From positions 62,001 through 126,000 of the forward strand of contig JAGXIL010000024.1 in assembly GCA_024635655.1 (NCBI GenBank): a stretch of DNA of 64,000 nucleotides, written 5' to 3'. This DNA comes from Gillisia sp. Its GTDB lineage: Bacteria; Bacteroidota; Bacteroidia; Flavobacteriales; Flavobacteriaceae. Positions 1-6,923 of this stretch are shown piece after piece. The notes under the pieces were generated by a model that was given only the letters and a program-made list of their open reading frames with translations, was not told the origin of the DNA and ran no database searches. A program made the translations under genes and the position numbers. Within the stretch, counting starts at the first letter, position 1; every line of letters begins with the position of its first letter.

Positions 1-150
1 CAAAAGATCACCTGTGAAACCGGTACAAAAATCCCCTGCCGCGCTATCACATTTTGCCTTCACAGTGACACTCCAAATGCACCTGAAATAATGAGATTTC
101 TTGATCAAAAACTGAAGGAAAATAATATGGAAATTTTGCGACATGAATAA
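1..150 (+). CDS. pxpA: 5-oxoprolinase subunit A (LamB/YcsF family), 3' end only
   Basis: The window opens inside this gene; 49 C-terminal residues and the stop are present. The visible tail contains FCLHSDTPNAPEIMRFL, which matches the C-terminal HGDTP region of LamB/YcsF proteins, the subunit that with PxpB and PxpC cleaves 5-oxoproline (pyroglutamate) to glutamate using ATP. The stop overlaps the pxpB start by 8 bases, which supports a pxpA-pxpB-pxpC operon and translational coupling. The assignment rests on a short fragment plus very consistent neighbours. Confidence 0.85.
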   Translation, partial: QKITCETGTKIPCRAITFCLHSDTPNAPEIMRFLDQKLKENNMEILRHE

Positions 151-877
151 TGCATTGCCAAAAATAAGCTTGATGGGGGAGCGGTCAATTCTAATAGAAT
201 TTGAACCTGATATAGATAAAAATCTGCTCGAAAAGCTACTAAATATTAAAAAATTACTAGAAATAAAATTATTTGAATCAAAGGTTGAGGTAATAAATAC
301 ATATTCCTCGTTATTAATTATTTACATGTCTAATATAGAGAATGTCTATAGTGCCTTTTCAGCCGTAAATGAGGTGCTGGAGGATGCTAATGTAGTAAAA
401 AATCACCAACCGGAATTATTTCACATCCCCGTGTGTTACGATCCGGAATTTGGACTTGATCTTTCCGAAATTTCCCTGAACAAAAATCTCAGTTTTAGTC
501 GAATTATAAATCTTCATACTGCACCGGTTTACACTGTATATTTTCTGGGTTTTTTACCCGGATTTTTATACCTGGGAGGCCTCGATAAAAAGCTTCAGAT
601 TTCCCGAAAAGAACAGCCTCGATTAGAGGTGCCAAAAGGGTCAGTTGGAATAGGTGAATTCCAAACTGGAATTTATCCCAAAAAGAGTCCCGGCGGGTGG
701 CAAATTATAGGAAATTCCCCGGTAGTTTTGTTTGACGTAAACTCTGATCCTCCTTGTGAAATTTCAGCAGGAGATAAGGTGAAATTTTTCCCTGTCTCAA
801 AAAAGGAATTTCAGGAAATTAATGATGCGGTAGGAACAGGAAAATTTCAGCTAAAGAAAGAAAAATATGAAAGCTGA
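143..877 (+). CDS. pxpB: 5-oxoprolinase subunit PxpB (KipI family)
   Basis: The 244-residue protein has the usual KipI/PxpB length and signatures: HIPVCYDPEFGLDL at residues 94-107, HTAPVY at 125-130, GFLPGFLYLGGL at 136-147, GSVGIGEFQTGIYP near 166-179 and SPGGWQIIGNSP at 182-193. In the family this subunit forms a complex with PxpC and, with PxpA, makes the cytoplasmic ATP-dependent 5-oxoprolinase that recycles pyroglutamate to glutamate. The Bacillus homologue KipI was first described as a histidine kinase inhibitor, but the three-gene context favours the enzyme role. It overlaps pxpA upstream and pxpC downstream (11 bases). Confidence 0.93.
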   Translation: MNNALPKISLMGERSILIEFEPDIDKNLLEKLLNIKKLLEIKLFESKVEVINTYSSLLIIYMSNIENVYSAFSAVNEVLEDANVVKNHQPELFHIPVCYDPEFGLDLSEISLNKNLSFSRIINLHTAPVYTVYFLGFLPGFLYLGGLDKKLQISRKEQPRLEVPKGSVGIGEFQTGIYPKKSPGGWQIIGNSPVVLFDVNSDPPCEISAGDKVKFFPVSKKEFQEINDAVGTGKFQLKKEKYES

Positions 878-1718
878 AATTGAAGTTTTACAACCCGGAT
901 TATTTTCTACAATTCAGGATGTGGGAAGATTTGGATACATGAAATACGGCGTGCCTGTAAGTGGATCAATGGATACATACTCAGCAAAAATGGTAAACCT
1001 TATTCTACAAAATTCTCCCGATTGTGCGGTAATGGAAGTTACTCAAACCGGTCCGAAATTAAAATTTTCAGCCCCGGTTGAAATTGTAATCTCGGGAGGA
1101 AATCTTTCTCCTAAAGTAAATGAAACTGAAATTAAACATAATACTATTTTCCGGGTTCAGACGGGAGATGTATTGAGCTTCGGAAAAAGGCAATTTGGGT
1201 GCAGGAGTTATTTGGGCATTTCAGGTGGATTTCAAACAGAAAAGATTTTAAACAGCAGGAGTTGGTATGAAGGAATAACTAAGAATTCTCATCTTGTAAA
1301 AGGGATGAAATTGGGGTATCATTCTATAGTAGGTTCTATAAATAATACGTATTCTTCTATTAAACCGGAATCATCTTATATAAGAAATCAGGGAATAGTT
1401 GTTGCCAAAGGACCTGAATTTGAGAAAATGCCGGATACTTTGAAAGAAGAGATCTTTCTTCAGGAGTTTTCAGTTAGTAAAAATTATAACCGAATGGCTA
1501 TTCAACTGGAAGAAAATTTTAAAAATTCTATGGAACCTATTACCACCGGCCCTGTTGTACAGGGGACCGTGCAGCTTACCCCGGGAGGGAAAATCATCAT
1601 TTTAATGAGAGACTGCCAAACCACAGGAGGCTACCCCCGGATTCTGCAAGTTATGGAGCAGGGAATGAATTCCCTTGCTCAAAAATTAAAAGGAGACAGG
1701 ATAAGTTTTCGATTGTAA
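867..1718 (+). CDS. pxpC: 5-oxoprolinase subunit PxpC (KipA / biotin-dependent carboxyltransferase-like)
   Basis: The 283-residue protein begins with the family hallmark, QPGLFSTIQDVGRFGYMKYG from residue 9, followed by GVPVSGSMD. Later conserved stretches include QGTVQLTPGGKIIILMRDCQ and TTGGYPRILQV. PxpC is the carboxyltransferase-like partner of PxpB in 5-oxoprolinase. It is slightly shorter than many family members but no catalytic block looks missing. It starts inside pxpB and ends the operon; the next gene is 276 bases away behind a different regulatory element. Confidence 0.93.
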   Translation: MKAEIEVLQPGLFSTIQDVGRFGYMKYGVPVSGSMDTYSAKMVNLILQNSPDCAVMEVTQTGPKLKFSAPVEIVISGGNLSPKVNETEIKHNTIFRVQTGDVLSFGKRQFGCRSYLGISGGFQTEKILNSRSWYEGITKNSHLVKGMKLGYHSIVGSINNTYSSIKPESSYIRNQGIVVAKGPEFEKMPDTLKEEIFLQEFSVSKNYNRMAIQLEENFKNSMEPITTGPVVQGTVQLTPGGKIIILMRDCQTTGGYPRILQVMEQGMNSLAQKLKGDRISFRL

Positions 1719-1776
1719 TATATCAATTCATGCAGAGGGCGAAGCTATCTCCCCTTGCCACTACAAAGGTTTAAAA

Positions 1777-1912
1777 GAAAAGTGCCTTCTGAAATACAAT
1801 TTAAGGACCCCTACCTCCTAAATCGTTAACATACGGCACTTTGCTAATCTAATTAACAGGATAAATATACCTTACTATTTTTCTCCATAAAAGGGTGTTT
1901 TTCCCCTTTTTA
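1777..1912 (+). promoter_or_regulatory. Shared cis element, copy 1 (stem-loop plus AAGGGG/CCCCTT inverted repeat)
   Basis: AAAGTGCC (1779-1786) pairs with GGCACTTT (1835-1842) around a loop that holds a version of the conserved string TTAAGGACCCCTACCTC. About 50 bases later comes AAAAGGG-TGTTTTT-CCCCTTTTT (1889-1911). The same pair of elements precedes the genes at 4414 and 5357. It sits 83 bases upstream of the small protein at 1995, so it is probably a promoter, operator or 5' leader; a terminator role for the GGG/CCC-T hairpin is also possible. Confidence 0.6.
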
Positions 1913-1994
1913 TGCTGTAGTGATAAAATAAGTTAAAATTATTTATACTTTTAACAGATAATATTTAAAATAATAACCTGTTTAAAAATTTTAT

Positions 1995-2366
1995 ATGGGA
2001 AAAAGAATTTCTTCCAAAGAAGCAAAAGATCTTTTTGATAACTGGACATCAAGATCTGGACCCGGTGGAGCTGTGGAAAGAGCTGGATTTAAAGATTCCT
2101 ACGAGACATGGTTTAGTATTAAAGAACTTAAAGAATATTTGCAGTATCTGGAGGATAACATTTCTACTGAACAAAATCCCGGGTTGCGCATTTATTTTGG
2201 TTCTTACGGTGATATCCCGGGACCTAAGAATAAAATAAACACAGTTTTTCTTGCTCCTACAAAAGAAGAAGATTTAGAGGGAATTGTTGAAAACAGCAAC
2301 GATTATACTCTTGATGCTTATAATAGTGGAGGTACTAAATGGCCACCTGATCCATATAATTCTTAA
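1995..2366 (+). CDS. Small soluble protein of unknown function, first gene of the 7TM/sensor locus
   Basis: This 123-residue protein has no signal peptide or membrane segment. It has a helical N-terminal half (SSKEAKDLFDNW, then WFSIKELKEYLQYLE), a strand-like centre (NPGLRIYFGSYGDI and NKINTVFLAP) and a Gly/Pro/Asn-rich tail ending PPDPYNS. I believe similar small proteins recur in Flavobacteriia, but I cannot name a family. It is followed within 35 bases by the first seven-membrane-segment protein, so the two are probably co-transcribed from the element at 1777-1912. The short open frame at 2035 inside it is a shadow. Confidence 0.75.
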   Translation: MGKRISSKEAKDLFDNWTSRSGPGGAVERAGFKDSYETWFSIKELKEYLQYLEDNISTEQNPGLRIYFGSYGDIPGPKNKINTVFLAPTKEEDLEGIVENSNDYTLDAYNSGGTKWPPDPYNS

Positions 2367-2398
2367 TTATTTTGTGGGAGATTTTTGTTGACAATCGG

Positions 2399-3115
2399 AT
2401 GTACCCCACCTATATCGTGGAGTTTTTTGCGGCAGCGGCAGGATTGTTTTATCTAATCAAAAGTAAATCTTCAGGAAAAGCAGACAGGCTTCTGGTATTA
2501 TACCTCAATTTTATTTTTGTTTTTGATCTTCTTGCTATTACTTATGGGCTTTACGGCTATGTCTATAATTGGCGTTACCTGGAGTTTATCAATGAATCCT
2601 GGCGCAATATTTATTGGATATATAACATATTGATTCTTATTTCTGGTACGGCTTATACAGCATATTTTTATCTTCAGTTGCAATCCAAAATTTTCAGAAG
2701 ATTAATTTTTTCTTTAACCCTGATTTATCTTATAAGTTCGATTACAAGCTTTTTTATTGGTGAAGACTTTTTCACGACTACCAGTTCGTTTGCATACATA
2801 TTTTGTTCTTTTTTAATATTCTTTTCTGTTATCTTCTATTACTTTGAATTACTAAGATCAGATCGCTTATTGAATTTTAGCAAAGAATTGCCTCTATATA
2901 TCTCTATAGGTCTATTGCTATATCAGCTGGGAATAACGCCTCTTTTTATATTTCAGAAGTATATTTCAGTAAGCCAGGAATTTCAAACGCTATACAGCTG
3001 GGTCCTTGATATTGGTAATGTTTTTATGTATTCTGTTTTTACCTACGGCTTCTTAAAGATAGTTTTTACCTCTACAAAAAAGGATGAGATAAATTGGAGT
3101 AAATACGGCCTGTAA
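2399..3115 (+). CDS. Seven-transmembrane-segment protein, paralogue 1 of 3
   Basis: The protein is almost entirely hydrophobic, with about seven predicted membrane helices. It aligns by eye with the proteins at 3412 and 4414: EFFAAAAGLFYL near the start, SWRNIYWIYNI in the middle, YYFELLRSDRLLNF, then SIGLLLYQLGITPLFIFQKY. It is the most divergent of the three and lacks the PFERN motif of the others. An ATG at 2399 is preferred because it places the first helix at the N terminus as in paralogue 3; a TTG at 2372 in the same frame would add nine residues. No enzymatic motif is visible. Its place beside a kinase and a response regulator suggests a sensory or signalling membrane component, which is inference. 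Confidence 0.8.
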   Translation: MYPTYIVEFFAAAAGLFYLIKSKSSGKADRLLVLYLNFIFVFDLLAITYGLYGYVYNWRYLEFINESWRNIYWIYNILILISGTAYTAYFYLQLQSKIFRRLIFSLTLIYLISSITSFFIGEDFFTTTSSFAYIFCSFLIFFSVIFYYFELLRSDRLLNFSKELPLYISIGLLLYQLGITPLFIFQKYISVSQEFQTLYSWVLDIGNVFMYSVFTYGFLKIVFTSTKKDEINWSKYGL

Positions 3116-3411
3116 ACTAGAAAGTGCATGAAATAAGGAAATTTAAGAAGATAATGATCTAAAAATCATTAATTTAACCTTTAAATGATGGTTACTGGCT
3201 CTATAAATATAAATGAAAAAGTGAATGTTTTAACTTGTTATAAAATTATCCTTTTGCCGAATTATGTGTCTTACTTCAGGAGAAGAACCAGTTAAGATAG
3301 GTGCCAATTATCTTTTGAGGAAATAAAACTGCTGGCCGTATGTCAATAATATTTTATTGAAGGGTGCTATTAGAGATAAATAGAGCGTTTTAAAAAAAAA
3401 TAATTTTAAGG

Positions 3412-4134
3412 TTGTTAGAATATTATTTAGAAAATTTATTTCTGGTTCACCTGGTCGAACTGCTTGCTGCGATTACAGGAACTTTTTATTTAATTTCAAA
3501 ACCTAAGGCGAATCGTGCCATTAAGCTTTTTGTTTCCTTTTTATGGATTACCTTTTTTATAGAAGTCACCGGTCTATACGCTACCTATTTCTATTTCACC
3601 GGATATAAGAATTTTGAATTTCTGCGAGACTCTCCTTTTGAAAGAAATTTTTGGCTGTATAATATTTTTAATGTCTTTTCTTATTTCATTTATTTTATAT
3701 TCTTCATCCTACATTTAAAAGCAGAAAAAATCCGGAAGATCCTTACTATTCTAGCCGTTTTTTTTGTGTTCACCGCGATCTTAAATCTTATTTTCTCAGG
3801 TATATTTTTCACTGCATTTTCTGCCTATACCCATATTAACGGAACTATTTTTTTGATTCTGTGTATTAGTGCTTATTATTACGAACTACTAACCAGTTAC
3901 AGGATTTTAAATTTTTACAAAAATGTGGAGTTTTATATTTCCATTGGAGCTTTGATTTTTCACGTAGTAACAACACCTTTATTTATCTACAGTAAATATA
4001 TTAAACTTCAAAACCCGGAATTTATCGCCATATATGAAGTGGTATTAAGATCTGTTAATTTCTTTTTATACGGAATAATAATATTGGGATTTCTGATGTC
4101 TACTTTGAGGAGAAAGAAAGTAGTGATTTCGTAA
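3412..4134 (+). CDS. Seven-transmembrane-segment protein, paralogue 2 of 3
   Basis: This 240-residue protein has about seven hydrophobic helices and the motifs HLVELLAAITGTFYL, SPFERNFWLYNIF, YYYELLTSYRILNFY and SIGALIFHVVTTPLFIYSKY, all shared with paralogue 3. No ATG lies near the start; the upstream stop at 3391 leaves TTG 3412 as the likely initiator. The 296-base gap before it (3116-3411) lacks a clear copy of the shared cis element; only a weak AAAGTGC at about 3121 and GAAGGGTGCTATT at about 3360 resemble parts of it. It may therefore be read from an upstream transcript or controlled differently. Confidence 0.78.
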   Translation: MLEYYLENLFLVHLVELLAAITGTFYLISKPKANRAIKLFVSFLWITFFIEVTGLYATYFYFTGYKNFEFLRDSPFERNFWLYNIFNVFSYFIYFIFFILHLKAEKIRKILTILAVFFVFTAILNLIFSGIFFTAFSAYTHINGTIFLILCISAYYYELLTSYRILNFYKNVEFYISIGALIFHVVTTPLFIYSKYIKLQNPEFIAIYEVVLRSVNFFLYGIIILGFLMSTLRRKKVVIS

Positions 4135-4147
4135 AAAATGTAAAATG

Positions 4148-4306
4148 AAAAAAGTGCCATTTCCGGTTAAATATTAAGAGCCCTACCTAATAATATCTTC
4201 CTTCAAAAAAGCACTTTTTCACAACCCTGGTTCTATAACCAAAATCATAATGTAAATGTAAAGATGAAAACCAAGGCACGCAAGGGGTATTTTTCCCCTT
4301 TTTTAA
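4148..4306 (+). promoter_or_regulatory. Shared cis element, copy 2
   Basis: AAAAAGTGC pairs with GCACTTTTT (ending about 4219) around the conserved string TTAAGAGCCCTACCTAATAA (from 4173). About 65 bases later lies AAGGGG-TATTTTT-CCCCTTTTTT (4282-4304). The stem-loop begins only about 14 bases after the stop of the preceding gene, and the second element lies about 110 bases before the start at 4414. The interior string is almost identical to copy 3 and recognisable in copy 1. Confidence 0.65.
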
Positions 4307-4413
4307 GATTCAATCTGAAATAGATTTTTTATTTCTATAGATTTATAAGTTACAGGGCTTCTGCGCCTGATTCTAACTTAAAATTTTTCTCTTGCTGGAT
4401 TACATTTTAGAAT

Positions 4414-5115
4414 ATGTTACTGGTTTTCCTGCTGGAGTTAGGCGCTGCTATGGCAGGGACCATCTTTATTGCTAAATCCGGAAATTCTCCTTTAGCAATA
4501 AAGATATTCGTCTATTATCTTTGGTTTATGGTTTTTGTAGAGACTTTAGGTTTATATCCAATCTATGCTTACTTTTCCAATTACACCTCCCTCTCTTTTA
4601 TTAAAGACACTCCTTTTGAACGAAATTACTGGCTGTATAACATTCATAAAGTCGTAAGTTTTATGGCTTATCTCAGTTTATTTATCGTTCAAATAGGATC
4701 AAAGAAAACACGCGGTATCTTATGGATTTTACTAATCATGTTTGCGGTAAGTTCTGTTGTCAATCTAATGCTATCCGGAGTGTTTTTTATCAGGCACGCG
4801 GCTTTTACCACCTTTTTTGGAACCCTTCTATTAGTGGTAGTTATTTTTATCTACTATTATGAACTTTTGAGAAGTGATCGAATATTAAAGTTCCATTATG
4901 ATCCAGTATTTTTTATTTCTGTTGGCGCCCTGGTATGGAACCTTGTTGTAACTCCCTTATTTATTTACAATAAATACTTCAGCCTTCAAAGTCCCGATTT
5001 TATTATGTTGCATAGCGGGATATTAAAATTGGCAAATGTTTTTCTTTATGGGAGTATAATAGCAGGATTCTGGCTATCCTTTAAAAATCAAAAAATAAAA
5101 TTGCGAAAAGTTTAG
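4414..5115 (+). CDS. Seven-transmembrane-segment protein, paralogue 3 of 3
   Basis: This 233-residue protein has hydrophobic helices at about residues 2-18, 25-48, 71-92, 99-120, 125-148, 160-180 and 200-222. It shares with paralogue 2 the strings TPFERNYWLYNIHKV, YYYELLRSDRILKF and SVGALVWNLVVTPLFIYNKY. An in-frame stop at 4408 fixes ATG 4414 as the first possible ATG. The conserved charged residues (E of the first helix, ERN between helices, ELLRSDR after helix five) are candidates for a functional core. Function unknown; a receptor or signal-relay role is inferred only from the adjacent two-component genes and shared upstream element. Confidence 0.82.
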   Translation: MLLVFLLELGAAMAGTIFIAKSGNSPLAIKIFVYYLWFMVFVETLGLYPIYAYFSNYTSLSFIKDTPFERNYWLYNIHKVVSFMAYLSLFIVQIGSKKTRGILWILLIMFAVSSVVNLMLSGVFFIRHAAFTTFFGTLLLVVVIFIYYYELLRSDRILKFHYDPVFFISVGALVWNLVVTPLFIYNKYFSLQSPDFIMLHSGILKLANVFLYGSIIAGFWLSFKNQKIKLRKV

Positions 5116-5127
5116 AGGAAAGAAAAT

Positions 5128-5284
5128 AAAAAAAGTGCCATTTTATCAGTCCATATTAAGAGCCCTACCTAATAATATTTTCCTTTAAAAAAAGCACTTT
5201 TACTTTTAACCTTAGTTAACTAAACTTGGTATAAAAGTATAGTAAGGATTTTCCCTGCACAAGGGGGTTTTTCCCCTTTTTTAA
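5128..5284 (+). promoter_or_regulatory. Shared cis element, copy 3, upstream of the kinase-regulator operon
   Basis: AAAAGTGC pairs with GCACTTTT (about 5192-5199) around ATTAAGAGCCCTACCTAATA (from 5155). The second element, AAGGGGG-TTTTT-CCCCTTTTTT, spans 5261-5282 and lies 75 bases before the histidine kinase start. Because the same element stands before the membrane protein genes, the kinase-regulator pair may control its own promoter together with theirs. Confidence 0.65.
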
Positions 5285-5356
5285 GAAACTTATTATTTTC
5301 GGTTTTTAATTTCAAATATAAATTATGTATCATTGTTTTAGAATAGATCTTTAGAG

Positions 5357-6136
5357 ATGCTTGCCAAAGAAGAACTTTTACTTATTGTTTATTTTATTGT
5401 TGTAATTTTCCTGCTTACAACTTTTGGAATCATTTTTTTTATCACTTTTCAAAAAAGAAAAAACAAACTTCTGTTAGAAAAATTTGAAGCAGAAAAGCGA
5501 TTTGAAGAAGAAATTACCCAGGCAAAACTTGAGATCCAGGAGCAAACGTTGAAAAATGTAGGTTGGGAACTTCACGATAATATTGGGCAGTTACTATCTG
5601 TAGCGAATATGCAAATCAACATACTTGCGCGTACCATAGAAGAGCCCGCTAAATCCTCTCTAACAGATATCAAGGAGGTGGTGACAAATTCTTTGCAGGA
5701 GGTAAGATCCTTGTCTAAATCCTTAAACAATGAGGTAATAAACTATGCCGGCCTTCAGGCTTCGGTAATTAACGAGGTGGCCAGGTTTAATCGTTTAAAT
5801 TTGGTGAATTCTCAATTTAACACCACTGGAAATTGTTTGAAGATTCCTCAAAAGGATGAGATCATATTGTTCAGGATCCTTCAGGAATTTTTTAGCAATG
5901 TAATTAAACATGCTAAAGCCGATGAACTTAAGATAGAATTTTCTTTTACAAATTCAGATCTTACTATTCATGTTTCAGATAACGGAATTGGTTTTAATAC
6001 TGAAGAAGTTAAAAAAAATTCAGGCCTGCTTAATATGAAAAGCCGTGCTTCCTTAATTAATACAGACTTTACATTAAAATCTTCTGAAAACAAGGGAACT
6101 TCGCTATATTTACGATACCCTATCAAGGAAATGTAA
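5357..6136 (+). CDS. NarX/DesK-type sensor histidine kinase without an input domain
   Basis: The 259-residue protein has one N-terminal membrane helix (about residues 8-30), a charged coiled-coil linker (33-65), a HisKA_3 dimerisation box WELHDNIGQLLS with the phosphorylated His at residue 73, and a HATPase domain with ILQEFFSNVIKHAKA (N box) and SDNGIGFNTEE (G1 box). There is no periplasmic or cytoplasmic sensor domain, so the signal must come through the helix or from a partner; the neighbouring seven-helix proteins are obvious candidates. It is followed one base later by the response regulator gene, so both are one operon. Confidence 0.93.
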   Translation: MLAKEELLLIVYFIVVIFLLTTFGIIFFITFQKRKNKLLLEKFEAEKRFEEEITQAKLEIQEQTLKNVGWELHDNIGQLLSVANMQINILARTIEEPAKSSLTDIKEVVTNSLQEVRSLSKSLNNEVINYAGLQASVINEVARFNRLNLVNSQFNTTGNCLKIPQKDEIILFRILQEFFSNVIKHAKADELKIEFSFTNSDLTIHVSDNGIGFNTEEVKKNSGLLNMKSRASLINTDFTLKSSENKGTSLYLRYPIKEM

Positions 6137-6137
6137 A

Positions 6138-6770
6138 ATGAGCAAAACAATTCTTATTGTTGACGATCATGTGCTTTTTGCACAATCGCTGCAAGGACTG
6201 GTAAATTCCTTCAAAGAATTTAAAGTCCTTGGCGTTCTTAAAAACGGGCAGGAAGTAGTAGATTATTTCAAAGCTAAAAAGCCCGTCCCCGACATTATCT
6301 TACTTGATATTCGCATGCCTGTTATGGATGGGGTTAAAACCATGGAATGGCTTCGGGAAAATCATCCAGATCAAAAGGTTCTGGCTCTTACTATGGAGCA
6401 TGAGGAGGAAATTATTATCAAAATGATAAGGATGAGATGCAGGGGTTATCTTCTAAAGGATATCGAACCTGAAGAATTTTTGTTTGCCCTTGAGTGTGTT
6501 GCCAACAGTGGGTATTATATGAATGAGGAAACAAACTCTGCACTTCAGTGTACTCCTGAAAAAAACAAGTTCCAAAACCTTACTCCCAGGGAAGTTGTGT
6601 TCATTAATCATGCCTGCAGTGAACTCACATACAAAGAAGTGGCAGAAAAGATGAATGTGAGTCCTAAAACTATAGATGGATACCGGGAAAGTTTGTTCAG
6701 TAAACTGGAATTAAAAAGCCGTGTTGGCCTTGTGCTGTTTGCTGTAAAGAATCATCTTGTAGAGGTTTAA
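6138..6770 (+). CDS. NarL/LuxR-family response regulator
   Basis: The receiver domain (residues 1-120) has the acidic pair at D9/D10, the phosphoacceptor D57 in DIILLDIRMPVMDG, and the conserved lysine at about K107 in GYLLKDIEPEE. The C-terminal LuxR helix-turn-helix spans about 145-207 (LTPREVVFINHACSELTYKE, then VSPKTIDGYRESLFSKL). It is the cognate partner of the kinase just upstream and should bind DNA as a dimer at an inverted repeat; the AAGGGG...CCCCTT repeats in the three nearby elements are candidate sites, which is inference. Confidence 0.94.
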   Translation: MSKTILIVDDHVLFAQSLQGLVNSFKEFKVLGVLKNGQEVVDYFKAKKPVPDIILLDIRMPVMDGVKTMEWLRENHPDQKVLALTMEHEEEIIIKMIRMRCRGYLLKDIEPEEFLFALECVANSGYYMNEETNSALQCTPEKNKFQNLTPREVVFINHACSELTYKEVAEKMNVSPKTIDGYRESLFSKLELKSRVGLVLFAVKNHLVEV

Positions 6771-6923
6771 TTCATATTCCGGCCATTTTTAGATAGAACA
6801 GCAGCCTGTTACCTTTAAGAGTGTTTCCTTTCCTGCTTCTTACGTTAAATTTATTTTAACCTGATAATCTTCAGATTAATTTAATTCCTGACTATCTTTG
6901 CAGCCTAAAAAATCAGCACAAAA

